From assembly GCA_902594915.1 (NCBI GenBank), contig CACJOA010000001.1:1-64000 (forward strand): DNA of 64,000 nt. Direction: 5' to 3'. This document shows, one piece after another, positions 35,926 through 45,217 of this stretch. How positions within the stretch are numbered: the stretch's first letter is position 1; each line of letters begins with the position of its first letter. The DNA is from an uncultured Pelagibacteraceae bacterium. Its GTDB lineage: Bacteria > Pseudomonadota > Alphaproteobacteria > Pelagibacterales > Pelagibacteraceae. Below the pieces are notes generated by a model. The model searched no databases. It saw only the letters and a list, made by a program, of their open reading frames with translations, and was not told the DNA's origin. Both the position numbers and the translations under genes were made by a program.

Positions 35926-37710
35926 TTATTTTTTTAAATTTAAAGAAATATTTAATTCTTTTAATTGTTTTTCATTAATTTTTGAAGGTGCATTCATCAT
36001 TAAATCTTGTGCATTTTGATTCATTGGAAACATGGTTACTTCTCTGATATTTTTTTCATTTGCCAAAAGCATAACTATTCTATCAATTCCCGGTGCTATA
36101 CCTCCATGAGGTGGAGCACCATAACTTAAAGCGCTAATCATACCACTGAATTTTTCATTAACTTGATCTTCGGTATAACCGGCAACTGAAAAAAGTTTGT
36201 ACATTAATTCTGGTATATGATTTCTAATTGCACCCGAAGAGAGTTCGATTCCATTACAAACTATATCATACTGATATGCAAGTATTTCTAAGGGTTTTTC
36301 AAAATTTATTTTATCTGTATCTCCTTGGGGCATAGAAAATGGATTGTGACTAAAGTTAATTTTATTTGTCTGTGAATCAATTTCAAACATTGGGTAATCT
36401 ACGACCCAACAAAACGCAAAAATGTTCTCATTAATTAACTCTAAATCTCTTGCAATTTTGTCTCTTGCTAAAGCAATAATTTTCTCAACTTCTATCTGTT
36501 TATCACAAGCAAAAAAAATACTGTCTCCATCTTCTGCTAGAGTTTTTTTCATAATTTCTCTTAAAGCATCTTTAGAAAAAAATTTTCCTATTGGACCCTT
36601 AGCGAATATTTCCTTATCATTTTCAATCGTAAAATATGCTAGACCAGAAGCACCCTGACTTTTCGCCCACTTGTCAATATTGTCAAAAAAACTTCTTGGT
36701 TTATTCTTGGTATTTTTTGTGACGATGCATCTCACTTTTGAACCTGATTTGATAAGTTTTTTAAATATTTCAAATGAAACATCATCCCTATTGAAAATTT
36801 CTGTTACATCATTAATAATTAAAGGATTTCTCAAGTCTGGTTTATCAGTGCCATATTTTAACATTGCCTCAGAATAGGAAATTTTAGGAAATTTATTAAA
36901 CATCAATTTTTTTTTTGAAAACTTTTTAAAAGTATTAACAAGTAATTTTTCGACTACTTCAAATACATCTTCTTGTTCAACAAATGACATTTCTAAATCA
37001 AGCTGATAAAATTCACCAGGACTTCTATCTGCTCTTGCATCCTCGTCTCTAAAACAAGGGGCAATCTGAAAATATTTATCAAAACCTGAAACCATTATTA
37101 ACTGTTTGAATTGTTGTGGTGCCTGAGGAAGAGCATAAAATTTTCCAGGATTTAATCTGCTTGGTACCAAAAAATCTCTTGCCCCCTCAGGGCTAGATGA
37201 AGTTAAAATAGGTGTTTGAAATTCTAAAAAACCCAACTCATGCATTTGATTTCTTATAAATGAGATGACTTTAGATCTCAAAATTATATTTTCGTGAATT
37301 TTTTTTCTTCTTAAATCTAAAAATCTATATTTCAATCTTATTTCTTCTGAATATTCTTGATCACTAAAAACAGGCATAGGTAGTTCTTTACATGTTCCAA
37401 GTATTTTAAAATCTTTAATAGAGACCTCAACCTCACCAGTTTCTAATTCCTTATTAATAGTATCCTTACTCCTATTAACAACTTTTCCAAATACCTGTAT
37501 AACTGTCTCTAGTTGAATTTTTTCTAATTCAGAAAAGTTTTTATTCTGTTTTTCAATAATACATTGAGTAACACCATAATTATCTCTTAAATCGATAAAT
37601 AATAAATTTCCATGGTCACGTTTTTTATTTATCCAGCCAGACAAAATAATATCCTTGCCAATATCTTTCTTATTCAACTCATTGCATTTATGACTTCTAA
37701 ATTTATTCAA
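35926..37710 (-). CDS. aspS: Aspartyl-tRNA synthetase
   Basis: A 594-residue bacterial-type class II synthetase. The anticodon-binding OB domain is followed by motif 2 in FRDEDARADR, a GAD insertion domain (around 290-420, with CDKQIEVEKI) and motif 3 in GAPPHGGIAPGIDRIVML. The FLVPSR and PQAPQQFKQLLM-type blocks are kept. Many Alphaproteobacteria use a non-discriminating form that also charges tRNA(Asn); that cannot be decided here. It ends two bases from the NrdJ-like gene and begins just after the Hda-like gene ends. Confidence 0.96.
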   Translation of the reverse strand: MNKFRSHKCNELNKKDIGKDIILSGWINKKRDHGNLLFIDLRDNYGVTQCIIEKQNKNFSELEKIQLETVIQVFGKVVNRSKDTINKELETGEVEVSIKDFKILGTCKELPMPVFSDQEYSEEIRLKYRFLDLRRKKIHENIILRSKVISFIRNQMHELGFLEFQTPILTSSSPEGARDFLVPSRLNPGKFYALPQAPQQFKQLIMVSGFDKYFQIAPCFRDEDARADRSPGEFYQLDLEMSFVEQEDVFEVVEKLLVNTFKKFSKKKLMFNKFPKISYSEAMLKYGTDKPDLRNPLIINDVTEIFNRDDVSFEIFKKLIKSGSKVRCIVTKNTKNKPRSFFDNIDKWAKSQGASGLAYFTIENDKEIFAKGPIGKFFSKDALREIMKKTLAEDGDSIFFACDKQIEVEKIIALARDKIARDLELINENIFAFCWVVDYPMFEIDSQTNKINFSHNPFSMPQGDTDKINFEKPLEILAYQYDIVCNGIELSSGAIRNHIPELMYKLFSVAGYTEDQVNEKFSGMISALSYGAPPHGGIAPGIDRIVMLLANEKNIREVTMFPMNQNAQDLMMNAPSKINEKQLKELNISLNLKK

Positions 37711-38373
37711 TTACTCTCCTAAAACTTCTTTTATAATCTTTAAATTAATTGATTTTTTTTTTTTTAAGCTCATTTGATCGACCTTATATATGAATTCAAA
37801 TATATTTCTATATGATCTATCAATTTTCTTAATAATGTAATTAATTAACTTTTTATCTAGAGAAATCTGACGATCTGATAAATTTTTCAGTATTAGTGCA
37901 AACATAAGTTCATCATCAGGTTTCTCAATTTTTTGCATTAAAAAATTTTTAGCTCTAGATTTTAAATCAATAAGACCGAATTTTAATTCGGCAATTGGCT
38001 CTTTGGATGTGACTACTAAATATTTATCATCTTGATCAATAATATTTATTAAAGTGTAAATTAATTTTTCATCTATATTATTATTTAAGTTTTCCAATAC
38101 AATATTTTGGTATCTTTTAATGCTTTCTAAATTATCATTATTTAAAAAAGTTGCTTCAAATTTTATTCCCTTAAATTTTTTTAAGAAAATATTCATCAAA
38201 TGTGTTTTTCCAGAGTAATTATCTCCTATTATATTTAAAAATTTCCTTTCCCAATTGGGCCATAGATTTAAAAGGTCTAAGACATGTTTATTGCAACTAG
38301 AAATAAAAAAATTTTCAATACCAAAATTTTGGTTATGTTTAAATTCAATAATTTTTTGTTTTAAATCTGTCAT
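37711..38373 (-). CDS. Hda/DnaA-like AAA+ protein
   Basis: A 220-residue protein resembling the ATPase core of DnaA without its DNA-binding domain, as in Hda, the factor that turns off DnaA after initiation. It has the FFISSCN-type start, a P-loop reading GDNYSGKTHLMNIF (about 49-62) and ends with the DnaA-like lid region, ISLDKKLINYIIKKIDRSYRNIFEF. Walker B is weak. It may bind the clamp through a short N-terminal segment, but no clear motif is visible. It lies between aspS and the DUF2066 gene on the minus strand, with a four-base overlap of the latter. Confidence 0.72.
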   Translation of the reverse strand: MTDLKQKIIEFKHNQNFGIENFFISSCNKHVLDLLNLWPNWERKFLNIIGDNYSGKTHLMNIFLKKFKGIKFEATFLNNDNLESIKRYQNIVLENLNNNIDEKLIYTLINIIDQDDKYLVVTSKEPIAELKFGLIDLKSRAKNFLMQKIEKPDDELMFALILKNLSDRQISLDKKLINYIIKKIDRSYRNIFEFIYKVDQMSLKKKKSINLKIIKEVLGE

Positions 38374-39449
38374 TCTAATATCCAGATATTATTTTGAGTA
38401 TCAAAACTAAAATTATTTTCATTCATTGATTTTAAAAATGCATTTGGAGTTCCATTAAACACAACCTGATAATAAATAAAATCTTTGTTGAATTGAGAAA
38501 TATAAAAATCGTAAATTCTATCTGTCTTACTTAAAATTTTTTCAAGTTTATCTATTTTATTTGGATCAGAATTATCAGCCTTAATAGTTAGTGGAAATTT
38601 TATTGAGGTATTAATCTTATTAATATTTTTCCAATAATCCTCATAAATAGTCTTTAATTTTGAAATCATATCTATTAATTGATTTCTATCTTGTAAATTT
38701 ATACCAGAAAAAGATTGGTTTTTTAACTTAACATTCCCATTAATGGTAATTTTTGACAGAATTCTAATGTTTCTCTGATTTTTGAATATTAAAGCTATGA
38801 TAGACTCATTCAATGAGTATTTATCGGTAATTTTCTTAAAATCATATTGTTCGATTAAATTAAATTGTTTCTTTATCAATGTCAGATCTTCAAGATCCTC
38901 TGTAGGCAATATGTATTCAATCAAATGTAAGCTATCTTTTTGATTATTCCATTCATCAAAAATTTTATTATTTGAAAATATTAATAAATCTCTTTTTTTT
39001 TCATCAATTATTATTGGAATAAATAAAAATTTTTTTCTTTTTGGTATTGTGGGAAAAATATTATTTTTTTCTAAGAAATTGAAAATTTTTTTTTTACTAA
39101 ATGAAACACCTAAATTTAAATAATATACTTCATCAATAAACTTTTCTTCTTTAATTGAAAAAGAATTTATCATTGTTTTTATTTCATTTAATCTAGTCGT
39201 TTTTATTTTATTTTTATCATCAGAAGTTACAACTAAAGCAACCAACTTGTTAAAAGCTTTTACAAAACCTTCATCAATAACATCATTTTTGTTAAAATTT
39301 AACTGAAATGGCTTCGAAATTTCTATGTTTTCAATTTCAAAGGGTTTCGATTTAGCTTTTGTTGTGGAAAAAAAAGATAAAATTAAAGATAGAAATATAA
39401 TAAATATATATATCGTTTTAAAATAAATTAATTTAATATTTAATTTCAT
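38370..39449 (-). CDS. DUF2066 protein, exported
   Basis: A 359-residue protein with an N-terminal signal or anchor segment (about 10-30). The middle matches DUF2066: VKAFNKLVALVVTS, YYLNLGVSFSKKKIFNFLEKNN, and FLFIPIIIDEKK. Function is unknown. In Alphaproteobacteria this gene commonly stands between purM and the hda-like gene, as here. It is divergent from purM with only 11 bases between the two start codons. Confidence 0.75.
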   Translation of the reverse strand: MKLNIKLIYFKTIYIFIIFLSLILSFFSTTKAKSKPFEIENIEISKPFQLNFNKNDVIDEGFVKAFNKLVALVVTSDDKNKIKTTRLNEIKTMINSFSIKEEKFIDEVYYLNLGVSFSKKKIFNFLEKNNIFPTIPKRKKFLFIPIIIDEKKRDLLIFSNNKIFDEWNNQKDSLHLIEYILPTEDLEDLTLIKKQFNLIEQYDFKKITDKYSLNESIIALIFKNQRNIRILSKITINGNVKLKNQSFSGINLQDRNQLIDMISKLKTIYEDYWKNINKINTSIKFPLTIKADNSDPNKIDKLEKILSKTDRIYDFYISQFNKDFIYYQVVFNGTPNAFLKSMNENNFSFDTQNNIWILE

Positions 39450-39460
39450 ATTACATAATA

Positions 39461-40489
39461 ATGAATAAAAACTTATTTACATATAAAAAAAGTGGTGTTG
39501 ATATTAATGCAGCTGATAAATTTGTTAAATTCATATCATTACTTTCATCAAATAAAAAAGGCAAAAAAAAGTTTTCTAAAATAGGTGGTTTTGGGTCTAT
39601 TTCAGATATTCCAAAACAAATAAAACAACCAAAAATTGTTGCTTGTACCGATGGTGTTGGAACTAAAATAGAAATAGCTAACACTTTGAATAAATTTGAT
39701 ACAATCGGAATAGATTTAGTTGCGATGAGCGTAAATGATTTAATAGTCCAAGGTGCAAAACCGCTTCTATTTTTAGATTATATATCAATAAATAAAATTG
39801 ACATAATCAAACTTAAATCAATAATTAAAGGTATAATTATTGGATGTAAACAATCTGATTGTGAGTTAGTAGGCGGTGAAACCGCTGAGATGCCAGGAAC
39901 TTATGAGAAAGGAAAATTTGATATAGCTGGTTTTGCAGTTGGTGTTGTTGATCAAAAAAAAATTTTAAATAAAAAAAAAATAAAATTAAATGACTTGATA
40001 CTAGCGATTCCATCGAATGGTTTGCATTCAAATGGATATTCTCTTATCAGATATCTTCTTAGAAAAAAGAAAATAAAAATTCAAAAAAGTAAATTTCTAA
40101 AAAAAGAATTACTTAGACCTACAAAAATTTATACTAAAGAGGTTTTAAAATTAATTGATAAAGATTTAATAAATGGTTGTGCAAACATAACTGGTGGAGG
40201 TTTATCTGATAATATTAAAAGAGTAATACCTGAAAACTTAAATGCTGAAATTGATTTGAGCAAAATTAGATCACTAGAAATATTTAGTTGGTTAAAAAAA
40301 AATGGAATATCAAACAACGAAATGTTAAAGACATTTAATTGTGGAGTGGGTTTTTGCCTTATAGTAAGTCCGAAAAAAATCAAAAAAATTGATAAATATT
40401 TTAAAAAAAGATTTAGACCCTACATAATTGGAAGAATTGTAAAAGGGAGCACAAAAGTGTCTTTAAATGGTGAAATTAATTGGATCTAA
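39461..40489 (+). CDS. purM: Phosphoribosylformylglycinamidine cyclo-ligase (AIR synthetase)
   Basis: A 342-residue enzyme that closes the imidazole ring in purine synthesis. Blocks seen: YKKSGVDINAAD at the start, ACTDGVGTKIEIA, GIDLVAMSVNDLIVQGAKPLLFLDY, CELVGGETAEMPGTY, LAIPSNGLHSNGYSLIR and NITGGGLSDNIKRV. Length is standard. It overlaps purN by 23 bases, forming a two-gene purine operon. The start leaves 11 bases to the DUF2066 start, so its promoter must lie within that gene. Confidence 0.97.
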   Translation: MNKNLFTYKKSGVDINAADKFVKFISLLSSNKKGKKKFSKIGGFGSISDIPKQIKQPKIVACTDGVGTKIEIANTLNKFDTIGIDLVAMSVNDLIVQGAKPLLFLDYISINKIDIIKLKSIIKGIIIGCKQSDCELVGGETAEMPGTYEKGKFDIAGFAVGVVDQKKILNKKKIKLNDLILAIPSNGLHSNGYSLIRYLLRKKKIKIQKSKFLKKELLRPTKIYTKEVLKLIDKDLINGCANITGGGLSDNIKRVIPENLNAEIDLSKIRSLEIFSWLKKNGISNNEMLKTFNCGVGFCLIVSPKKIKKIDKYFKKRFRPYIIGRIVKGSTKVSLNGEINWI

Positions 40490-41048
40490 AAAAGTTAAAA
40501 CTGCAGTTTTCATATCTGGAAATGGAAGTAATCTAAAATCTTTGATCGAATTTTCTAGAAAAAAGAATTCTCCAATTTTAATTAATTTAATTATTTCAAA
40601 TAATTTAAAATCAAGAGGTCTTAAATTTGCAAAAATTTTCAAGATAAGGAAAAAAATATTTAATTTTAAGGATAAGTTTTTGACTGAAAAAAAAATTCTT
40701 CTAGAGCTTAAAAGAAATAAAATAAAACTAATTTGTTTAGCTGGTTTTATGAAAATTTTATCAAAAAATTTTATTAAAAAATTTAGAGGGAAAATATTGA
40801 ATATTCATCCCTCACTTTTGCCTAAATTTAAAGGATTAAACACTCATATGAGAGCTATAAAAAATAACGAGAAATATTCTGGATGTACAGTACATTTTGT
40901 TAATTCAAAACTAGATTCAGGAAAAATAATTCTACAGAAAAAAGTAAAAATATCTAAAAATGAAACTTCACACAGTTTAGCAAAAAAAATTTTAATTCAA
41001 GAGCATAAGTTATACCCTCAAGCTATCTTAAAAATTTTTAATCTTTAA
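40467..41048 (+). CDS. purN: Phosphoribosylglycinamide formyltransferase
   Basis: A 193-residue GAR transformylase. The N-terminal phosphate loop AVFISGNGSNLKSLI (12-26) and the catalytic block ILNIHPSLLPKFKG with the active His are present, followed by SGCTVHFVNSKLDSG with the catalytic Asp. It uses 10-formyl-THF in the third step of purine synthesis. The only reasonable ATG lies 23 bases inside purM. Its tail overlaps ndk by 11 bases. Confidence 0.95.
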   Translation: MVKLIGSKKVKTAVFISGNGSNLKSLIEFSRKKNSPILINLIISNNLKSRGLKFAKIFKIRKKIFNFKDKFLTEKKILLELKRNKIKLICLAGFMKILSKNFIKKFRGKILNIHPSLLPKFKGLNTHMRAIKNNEKYSGCTVHFVNSKLDSGKIILQKKVKISKNETSHSLAKKILIQEHKLYPQAILKIFNL

Positions 41049-41448
41049 AAAAAAAATCTATTTCAATTTTAGCATTTTCTAAACTATCAGAGCCATGAAC
41101 GGAGTTTTTATCAATTGAGATCCCATACTTTTTTCTAATTGTACCCTCTTTAGCCTCTTTTGGATTGGTTGCACCCATTAATTCTCTATTTCCAAGTACT
41201 GCGTCTTCTTTTTCAAGAACCATTACGACAATAGGCCCAGATGCTAGATACGAACAAAGATCGTCATAAAAAGGTTTTGTTTCATGAATCTTATAAAATT
41301 TTTCTGCCTCAAATTTTTCTAATTGAATTTTTTTTTCCTTAAGAATTGAGAAACCTTGACTCTTAAATATATCTTTAATTTCATTATCTAAATTTCTTTC
41401 TACAGCATCAGGTTTTATAATTGATAATGTCCGTTCGATATTACTCAT
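41038..41448 (-). CDS. ndk: Nucleoside diphosphate kinase
   Basis: A 136-residue NDK. It starts ERTLSIIKPDAVERN, has the catalytic His118 in NSVHGSDS, and the usual GPIVVMVLEKEDAV strand and TNPKEAKEGTIRKKYG segment. It balances nucleoside triphosphates in the cytoplasm. It overlaps the pepA end by eight bases and converges on purN with an 11-base tail overlap, so the purine genes face each other. Confidence 0.97.
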   Translation of the reverse strand: MSNIERTLSIIKPDAVERNLDNEIKDIFKSQGFSILKEKKIQLEKFEAEKFYKIHETKPFYDDLCSYLASGPIVVMVLEKEDAVLGNRELMGATNPKEAKEGTIRKKYGISIDKNSVHGSDSLENAKIEIDFFFKD

Positions 41449-42898
41449 AATTATCTTCTATAAGTTGATTTAATAATCTAACCCCATATCCTGTTGCACC
41501 TCCAGAATTTAGAGCTCCCCCATATTTCGAGAATGCCATCCCAGCTATATCTAAATGAGCCCAAGGCGTTTTATCTAAAATAAATCTTTGTAAGAATTGT
41601 GCAGCAGTTGTTGACCCTGCTCCACCAACATAATTTATATTTTGCATATCTGCGTTTTTAGAATTTATAAGTTTGTCGAAATTTTGATGAAGGGGCATTC
41701 GCCATAATTTCTCATTTACTTTTTCTCCAGCTGCAAGTAATTGCTTTGATAATTTATCATTGTTAGAAAACAATCCAGCATATTCTGATCCTAAAGAGAC
41801 AATGATGGCACCTGTCAAAGTTGCTAAGTCAATAATAAATTTAGGTTTAAATTTTCTTTCAGTAAAAGTAAGAGCATCAGCAAGTACTAATCTTCCTTCA
41901 GCATCTGTATTTAATATCTCTATTGTCTTACCACTGTAAGATTTTACAATATCACCTGGTCTCTGAGCATTACCACTTACCATATTTTCCACAAGGCCTA
42001 CAACACCTACAGCATTAATTTTTGCTTTTCTCAAAGCTAAGTTTTTCATTAAGCCAACAACAGTAGCTGACCCTGCCATATCATAAGTCATGTCCTCCAT
42101 AAATTTTGCTGGTTTAAGTGAGTAGCCACCAGTATCAAAACAAACCCCTTTACCAACAAAAGCTAGAGGTTTAGAATTATTTTTTGCCCCATTCCATTCA
42201 ATAGTTACAAGATATGATCCTCTTATACTACCCTGCCCAACACCAAGTAGAGCATTCATACCTAATTTTTTAAGTTTATTAACATCATAGATATTAACTT
42301 TTAATCCATTGTTTTTTAGTAATTTTAATCTTCTGGCGTATTCATCTGGATGTAAAACATTGCCAGGCTCAGAAACTAAATCTCGTGTATAAAAAGTCCC
42401 CTCTTCTAAGGCGTTAAATTTTAAACGATTTTTGATTGATGGATTATTCTTATTTCCAAAAACACTTAAAGTAATAAGTCTTTTTTCTTTTTTTGATTTA
42501 TATTTATTGAATTCATAAGATTTAAGTTTTAGTCCATGAAGCAAATGACAAATAAAATTATCATTACTAGTATTTATACTATCTGTGTTTATAAAATATT
42601 CTTTGTTGTTGCCATAATTAATACGGCCATATAGTTCAGCACCAAGATTTTCTATTTCGTAATTTTTTAGATTTTTTTTGACAGAAATCAAAACTATTGT
42701 TTTTTTTGAGCTCAGCTCAAACACAAATAAATTTTTTTCTAAATTGTTACTTTTAAGTAAGTCACTTATATAAGAATTCTCGGAATTGGAAATATATCGA
42801 TTTAATGACTTGGTGTTAAATTTTTCATTAGTGAACAAAATTAGATTGTTCTGACGATTTTTTAGGACAGTATTTTTATAGTTAATTCTAATAGACAT
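41441..42898 (-). CDS. pepA: Cytosol (leucyl) aminopeptidase
   Basis: A 485-residue M17-family metallo-aminopeptidase. The catalytic domain shows VGKGVCFDTGGYSLKPAKFMEDMTYDMAGSA with the bridging lysine and metal ligands, then the signature NTDAEGRLVLADAL and a C-terminal HLDIAGMAF. The N-terminal domain is divergent. It removes amino-terminal residues from peptides. It lies just upstream of ndk and divergent from lptF, an order common in Proteobacteria. Confidence 0.95.
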   Translation of the reverse strand: MSIRINYKNTVLKNRQNNLILFTNEKFNTKSLNRYISNSENSYISDLLKSNNLEKNLFVFELSSKKTIVLISVKKNLKNYEIENLGAELYGRINYGNNKEYFINTDSINTSNDNFICHLLHGLKLKSYEFNKYKSKKEKRLITLSVFGNKNNPSIKNRLKFNALEEGTFYTRDLVSEPGNVLHPDEYARRLKLLKNNGLKVNIYDVNKLKKLGMNALLGVGQGSIRGSYLVTIEWNGAKNNSKPLAFVGKGVCFDTGGYSLKPAKFMEDMTYDMAGSATVVGLMKNLALRKAKINAVGVVGLVENMVSGNAQRPGDIVKSYSGKTIEILNTDAEGRLVLADALTFTERKFKPKFIIDLATLTGAIIVSLGSEYAGLFSNNDKLSKQLLAAGEKVNEKLWRMPLHQNFDKLINSKNADMQNINYVGGAGSTTAAQFLQRFILDKTPWAHLDIAGMAFSKYGGALNSGGATGYGVRLLNQLIEDNYE

Positions 42899-42945
42899 AA
42901 TTAATGATTATTTTTTATTATTTTTCTTTTTTAAGCTTATTTTTA

Positions 42946-42972
42946 TTGACATTTTTTATATATATGTACTTT
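42946..42972 (+). promoter_or_regulatory. Possible lptF promoter
   Basis: A perfect TTGACA (42946-42951) is followed 15 bases later by TACTTT (42967-42972), in the pepA/lptF divergent region. The -10 match is poor and spacing is short, so only the -35 element is convincing. Confidence 0.3.
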
Positions 42973-43007
42973 AGGTTGTATTTAAATACTGATTTTATAG
43001 ATAATAA

Positions 43008-44138
43008 ATGATTAATTACAATAAAAAACTAATTTTTCAAAAATTTTTTTTAGATAACACTTATTTCTTTCTAATCTGTATTTTAAGCTTAAGCATTATT
43101 GTTTGGGTTATTCAAGCAGTAAATTTTTTAGATTTTGTCACTGAGGATGGTCACGGATTAACCGTATATTTTAAATACACACTGCTAAATCTTCCAAAAA
43201 TTATTTCAAGATTGATGCCATTCATTTTCTTTATAGCTATTTTTTACACAATTAATAAATCAGAGGATAATAACGAATTAAAAATATTTTGGATAAATGG
43301 AATAGATAAGAAAGAATTTATAAATACCCTTCTAAGATATTCATTAATATTTTTTCTAGCACAAATTGTTTTAAGCTCTATTATTGTACCTTTAAGTCAA
43401 AATAAGGCTAGAACCTATATACAGAAATCAAGTATAGATTTCTTCCCATCTCTCATTAATGAAAAAAAATTTATTGATACTGTTGATAAATTAACGATAT
43501 ACGTCGAAGAAAAAAAAAATGAAAATAATTATTCAAATATTTTTTTAAAAGATATAAAAAATGAAAATACTGTTAAAATAATTTATGCCTCTTATGGTAA
43601 ATTAGTTAATAATGAAAGTGAAAGATCTCTTTATTTAGATAATGGTAAAATAATTAATATTACAGACAATAATATAACTGCCATAGATTTTAAAACAACG
43701 ATTTTTGATTTAAGTAAATATCTTACAAAATCTATAATAGATTTTAAGATCCAAGAAAAAAATTCTTTAAAACTTATTAATTGTTATATAAACTTTCATA
43801 TCTTAAAAGATGAAACTTACTACCATATTCTTGATTGTAACAGTGAGTCCTTAAACATACTTCAACAAGAGTTATTTAAAAGAATAGTCAAACCTTTATA
43901 CTATTTAGCACTGGCTATTTGTGCTGGTTTTTTATTAATAATTTCTAAAGAAAGTTCAAAAATTAGATTATCAAGATCGTTAATATTTGCTCTAGGAACT
44001 TTAATTCTAATTTTTGCAGAATTAACAACTTCTATATCAAGTAAAAACATTTTTTATTTTTATATATCAATTGTTTTACCATTATTATTTATTTTAACGC
44101 AGTACATGATTTTATCAAATAAATTGAATTTTAAATAA
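43008..44138 (+). CDS. lptF: LPS export permease LptF
   Basis: A 376-residue inner-membrane protein of the YjgP/YjgQ family. Three membrane helices at the start (about 17-35, 60-80, 100-123) and three at the end (about 298-370) flank a beta-jellyroll periplasmic domain. The motifs LPKIISRLMPFIFFIAIFYTIN and ELKIFWINGID are typical for LptF. With LptG and LptB it extracts lipopolysaccharide from the inner membrane. LptG follows after two bases, then LptD, which supports the assignment. Confidence 0.9.
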   Translation: MINYNKKLIFQKFFLDNTYFFLICILSLSIIVWVIQAVNFLDFVTEDGHGLTVYFKYTLLNLPKIISRLMPFIFFIAIFYTINKSEDNNELKIFWINGIDKKEFINTLLRYSLIFFLAQIVLSSIIVPLSQNKARTYIQKSSIDFFPSLINEKKFIDTVDKLTIYVEEKKNENNYSNIFLKDIKNENTVKIIYASYGKLVNNESERSLYLDNGKIINITDNNITAIDFKTTIFDLSKYLTKSIIDFKIQEKNSLKLINCYINFHILKDETYYHILDCNSESLNILQQELFKRIVKPLYYLALAICAGFLLIISKESSKIRLSRSLIFALGTLILIFAELTTSISSKNIFYFYISIVLPLLFILTQYMILSNKLNFK

Positions 44139-44140
44139 AA

Positions 44141-45217
44141 ATGATCTCAGTATATAAAAAATATATCTACACAAAATACCTCCTTAATTTTTTAAAAGTA
44201 AGTTTTGTTTTTTTTATAATGATAATAATTATGAATTTATTTGAAGAAATTAAATTTCTCAATAATAGTGAAACTTTTTTCTTACTTCCGTTCTTTTTAA
44301 CATTACTTAATGCACCCTCTATATTTTTTGAAATTTTACCTTTTATCTTTTTAATTAGTGCAATTTTTTTTTATTTAGAAATAATTGAAACTAATGAAAT
44401 TGTAGTTTATAAAACTTATGGAGTAACAAATCTTAAAATAATTCAACTAATTAGTTTAACAACTTTTATAATTGGTATATTTACAATTATAGTTTTTTAT
44501 AATTTTTCAGCAAACTTGAAATTTCTTTATTTGGAAATAAAAAATCAATATGCAAAAGACGATAAATATTTAGCAGTTGTTACTGGTAATGGTCTTTGGA
44601 TAAGAGATAAATTAGGGAATAACACTAATTATATTAATGCTGATAAACTTCAGGAGAATAATTTGTTAGATGTTTCCGTTTCACAATTTGATGAAGATTT
44701 TAATTTATCTAAAGTAATTATTGCAAAGAAGGCTTTTATAAAAGACAAAAAATGGATACTTGATGATGTTGTTGTGAGTTCTCAAAATAATGCCACAAAA
44801 TTTAAAACTCTGAAATTTGAGACAAATTTTGATATTAACAAGATCTTATCAATTTTTGAAAATCTGTCGTCTTTAGATGTTTTTAAATTGAGTGATCTAA
44901 AAAAAGACTATGAATTACTTGGTTATAATACTGAAGTTATAGACGGTTATCGCCATAAATTATATTCATATCCAATTTATTTATCTTTAATGGTATGTAT
45001 TGCATCAATTTTAATGCTAAAAATAAAATTTAACAATTCGAAAGTTTTTCATGTCACATTTGGAATACTGATATCAGTTTTAATATATTACATAAATCAT
45101 TTCTTTAATGTAATTATAGAAACTCAAAATATTCCATACTTATTTTCTATCTGGGGGCCACAAATTATACTCATGATGATTGTAACTTTTAATTTAATTA
45201 GGATAAATGAAAAATAA
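44141..45217 (+). CDS. lptG: LPS export permease LptG
   Basis: A 358-residue paralogue of LptF with the same layout, three helices, a periplasmic jellyroll and three helices. NAPSIFFEILPFIFLISAIFFY and ETNEIVVYKTYGVTN correspond to the conserved coupling region that contacts the LptB ATPase. It is the partner permease in the LPS extraction complex. It begins two bases after lptF and overlaps lptD by 11 bases. No lptB is present in the window. Confidence 0.9.
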   Translation: MISVYKKYIYTKYLLNFLKVSFVFFIMIIIMNLFEEIKFLNNSETFFLLPFFLTLLNAPSIFFEILPFIFLISAIFFYLEIIETNEIVVYKTYGVTNLKIIQLISLTTFIIGIFTIIVFYNFSANLKFLYLEIKNQYAKDDKYLAVVTGNGLWIRDKLGNNTNYINADKLQENNLLDVSVSQFDEDFNLSKVIIAKKAFIKDKKWILDDVVVSSQNNATKFKTLKFETNFDINKILSIFENLSSLDVFKLSDLKKDYELLGYNTEVIDGYRHKLYSYPIYLSLMVCIASILMLKIKFNNSKVFHVTFGILISVLIYYINHFFNVIIETQNIPYLFSIWGPQIILMMIVTFNLIRINEK

